Positions 12,065-13,726 of a DNA stretch of 13,726 nt are shown piece after piece. Position 1 is the first letter of the stretch. Every line of letters begins with the position of its first letter. The notes below the pieces were generated by a model. That model worked only from the letters and a program-made list of their open reading frames with translations, had not been told where the DNA came from and made no database searches. This DNA comes from CAZFBR01 sp035353495 [NCBI: uncultured bacterium]. GTDB lineage: Bacteria; DAOPZR01. Position numbers and translations under genes: made by a program. Location of the stretch: the NCBI GenBank assembly GCA_964517215.1, contig CAZFBR010000081.1, positions 1 to 13,726 of the forward strand, written 5' to 3'.

Positions 12065-13726
12065 GTGACGGTCTACAGCGAATGGCTGCGCAAATTCATT
12101 GTCTATGCGCTGGCGGTCTATATCTTTGTCGTCTCGGTGGTGTTCACCATCCAGACGGAAAACACCGTTCTGATCAAGGCGACGTTTGGCCAGACCCTGA
12201 TCTTTGGTTTGACCATGCTCTGGTTCGCCCGGTTGATAGAAGAGCGCAAATTCAAATTCATGCCGGCGGAATTCAATCTGCCGCTGGTGGTGTTGACGCT
12301 GGGTTGTGTCCTGTCGCTGGCCTTGTCACCGTTCAAGTACTATTCGCTGATGGAAATTGCGCATTTTCTTTCGTATTTTCTCTCGGTCTGGCTGATCTAC
12401 AACAACGTGCGCACGCGCTTTGAATTCAATGTGCTGCTGTGGTCGTTTGTGGCGGCCACGGTGTACAGTGTGGTCTATGCGATCATGCAGAAACTGGGAA
12501 TGGATCCGATCGAATGGGGGATGCCGGTGTTCATCTCCACCTTCGGCAATGCCAACTTCTTTTCGGCATTCCTGATGTGCTCGCTCCCCACCATGCTGGG
12601 CATGTGCTGCGCCTTCCGCAGTGTGCTGGTCAGGATCGGGGTTGGTTTCTGGCTGGTGCTGGGCATCTGGTGCTTGTACGTTGCGGAAACGCGCAGCGCC
12701 TGGCTCGGCTTTTTTGCCGGAATATTCGTCTTCATCTGCGCGCAGATGCTGTGGGGACGGCTGAATAAAACCCTGGCGGGTGCCATTAAAATCTCGATGC
12801 TGGTCTGCATTGTTCTGGTTGCCCTGTTTGCTGTCAGCCAGCACCTGATTTACACGGGTAAACTGATCATCCCGGCGGATTATCCCAAACTGATGGAATT
12901 GACCAGCATGTTCAAGGTCACCTACGGCACTGAGGGGGGCACCAATCAGGTGCGTCTGGTGATGTGGATGGGCGCGGCGAAGATGTGGGCGGAAAAGCCG
13001 CTGCTCGGGCAGAGCATTGGCACCTTCCGCCTGATGTTTCCGCGCTATCGTCCCTCGTACTATTCACGCTGGGGTGTCAGCCACAACACGGATTATCCGC
13101 ACAACGAATATGTCGGCACCGCTGCTGATCAGGGGATGCTTGGACTTCTGCTTTTCGGCTGGTTCTGGTGGACGTTTGTCCACAGCATGGGGCGCGGGAT
13201 CAAGCGGGAACAGAACTGGTACTGGCAGCAGATGATGATCGGCCTGCTGTGCGCGTTTGTTGCACACATGGGTGACAATGCCACTTCGCCGCACTTGCGC
13301 TGGCCCGCCACGGCGGTGGCGGCGTATTTTGTCATCGGCATGGGTTTTGTCGCCTTGCGGCTTGCAACCAATGCGATGCCTGCCAAGCCGCGCGCCTTCC
13401 CGCTCACGCTCAATTACAACCCGCTCAAGTACATTGCGTATGGGGTGCTGACGGCGGTGTTCTGTTTCGCGATGTTCCTTGAACTGCGCGTGTACCGGGG
13501 TGAATTGCTGATGAAGCAGGGGGAGAATATCCTCAATGACCCCTCATCGCCGATGAATGCGGACCGGTACAATGCCGCCAAGGATTATTTCCTGCAGTCG
13601 CTGGCCTCAAATCCGTACAACCATTCCGTGCTGTACAAGCTGGCGTACATCAACCTGCAGCTGACCAAGACGGACGCGGCACTGGCCACCTATCAGCAGC
13701 TGATGGCCATCGCGCCGCATTATGCC
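12065..13726 (+). CDS. O-antigen ligase/polymerase family membrane protein with C-terminal TPR-like region (partial)
   Basis: An integral inner-membrane protein, open to the window end (554 codons seen, no stop). It starts at the GTG at 12065, with GGGAG (12052-12056) 8 nt upstream. About a dozen hydrophobic segments are visible. Wzy/WaaL-family landmarks include FGNANFFSAFL, ETRSAWLGFFAG with conserved Arg210, a large periplasmic loop, PLLGQSIGTF, and the HNEY motif (346-349) of the catalytic periplasmic region. After the last membrane segment, residues ~500-554 form TPR-like helices (YFLQSLASNPYNHSVLYKLAYINLQ) that continue past the end. The family transfers or polymerises undecaprenyl-linked glycans onto lipid A core, or in PglL-type members onto proteins. 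The exact reaction is not decidable here. It is divergent from the GH26-like lipoprotein gene. Confidence 0.87.
   Translation, partial: MTVYSEWLRKFIVYALAVYIFVVSVVFTIQTENTVLIKATFGQTLIFGLTMLWFARLIEERKFKFMPAEFNLPLVVLTLGCVLSLALSPFKYYSLMEIAHFLSYFLSVWLIYNNVRTRFEFNVLLWSFVAATVYSVVYAIMQKLGMDPIEWGMPVFISTFGNANFFSAFLMCSLPTMLGMCCAFRSVLVRIGVGFWLVLGIWCLYVAETRSAWLGFFAGIFVFICAQMLWGRLNKTLAGAIKISMLVCIVLVALFAVSQHLIYTGKLIIPADYPKLMELTSMFKVTYGTEGGTNQVRLVMWMGAAKMWAEKPLLGQSIGTFRLMFPRYRPSYYSRWGVSHNTDYPHNEYVGTAADQGMLGLLLFGWFWWTFVHSMGRGIKREQNWYWQQMMIGLLCAFVAHMGDNATSPHLRWPATAVAAYFVIGMGFVALRLATNAMPAKPRAFPLTLNYNPLKYIAYGVLTAVFCFAMFLELRVYRGELLMKQGENILNDPSSPMNADRYNAAKDYFLQSLASNPYNHSVLYKLAYINLQLTKTDAALATYQQLMAIAPHYA

Noticed and set aside
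11980-12423. 147-codon plus-strand frame overlapping the start of the ligase-type gene
   Set aside because: It is out of frame with the clearly membrane-spanning GTG-started gene, which has a good ribosome site and family motifs.
1-13726. CRISPR arrays, tRNA genes, transposons and phage genes
   Set aside because: I saw no spaced direct repeats, cloverleaf sequence, transposase motif or terminal inverted repeats in the window.

Overview
This is a GC-rich chromosomal window from a motile, diderm (Gram-negative-type) bacterium. The evidence is a flagellin gene, an HD-GYP/PilZ cyclic-di-GMP protein, a lipoprotein with a clear lipobox, and an O-antigen-ligase-type membrane protein. Coding regions use Shine-Dalgarno starts, and several intergenic gaps carry recognisable sigma-70-type promoters. 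I cannot assign a phylum from the sequence alone. There are no insertion sequences, phage genes, CRISPR arrays, tRNAs or rRNAs that I can see. Most genes belong to known families, but several have unusual architectures.

Layout. (1) 117-4302, plus strand: a promoter drives a GAF-HD-GYP-PilZ protein. It is followed without a gap by a TPR protein with a very long Ala/Pro/Glu linker, and then by an overlapping MutY-like DNA glycosylase that lacks the Fe-S cluster cysteines. (2) 4139-5987, minus strand: nifS-nifU, a cysteine desulfurase and an Fe-S scaffold separated by 1 bp, with their own promoter. The nifU 3' end overlaps the 3' end of the glycosylase frame. (3) 5996-7508, plus strand: a stand-alone cyclic-nucleotide-binding protein divergent from nifS, then a short flagellin with a near-consensus promoter and a hairpin terminator. 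(4) 7678-9809, plus strand: an ABC protein with two ATPase domains of the energy-coupling-factor (ECF) type in one chain, translationally coupled to an unrecognised 121-residue protein. (5) 10006-11917, minus strand: a GH26-like lipoprotein overlapping a SAM-dependent methyltransferase. (6) 11948-13726, plus strand: an O-antigen ligase/polymerase-type membrane protein with C-terminal TPR-like helices, divergent from the GH26-like gene and cut by the window end.

How the genes may work together. The first two genes look like a c-di-GMP module: a phosphodiesterase-type protein that carries its own c-di-GMP receptor domain, plus a TPR scaffold resembling FimV in layout. NifS and NifU form a sulfur-donor/scaffold pair for Fe-S cluster assembly. 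The ECF ATPase would need EcfT and S-component partners encoded elsewhere. The GH26-like lipoprotein and the ligase suggest surface-polysaccharide handling. The rest of the gene order looks like mixed housekeeping and accessory functions. The points I consider most worth a second look are the c-di-GMP/TPR pair, the Fe-S-free glycosylase whose frame runs into nifU, the fused ECF ATPase with its coupled unknown protein, and the stand-alone cNMP protein.
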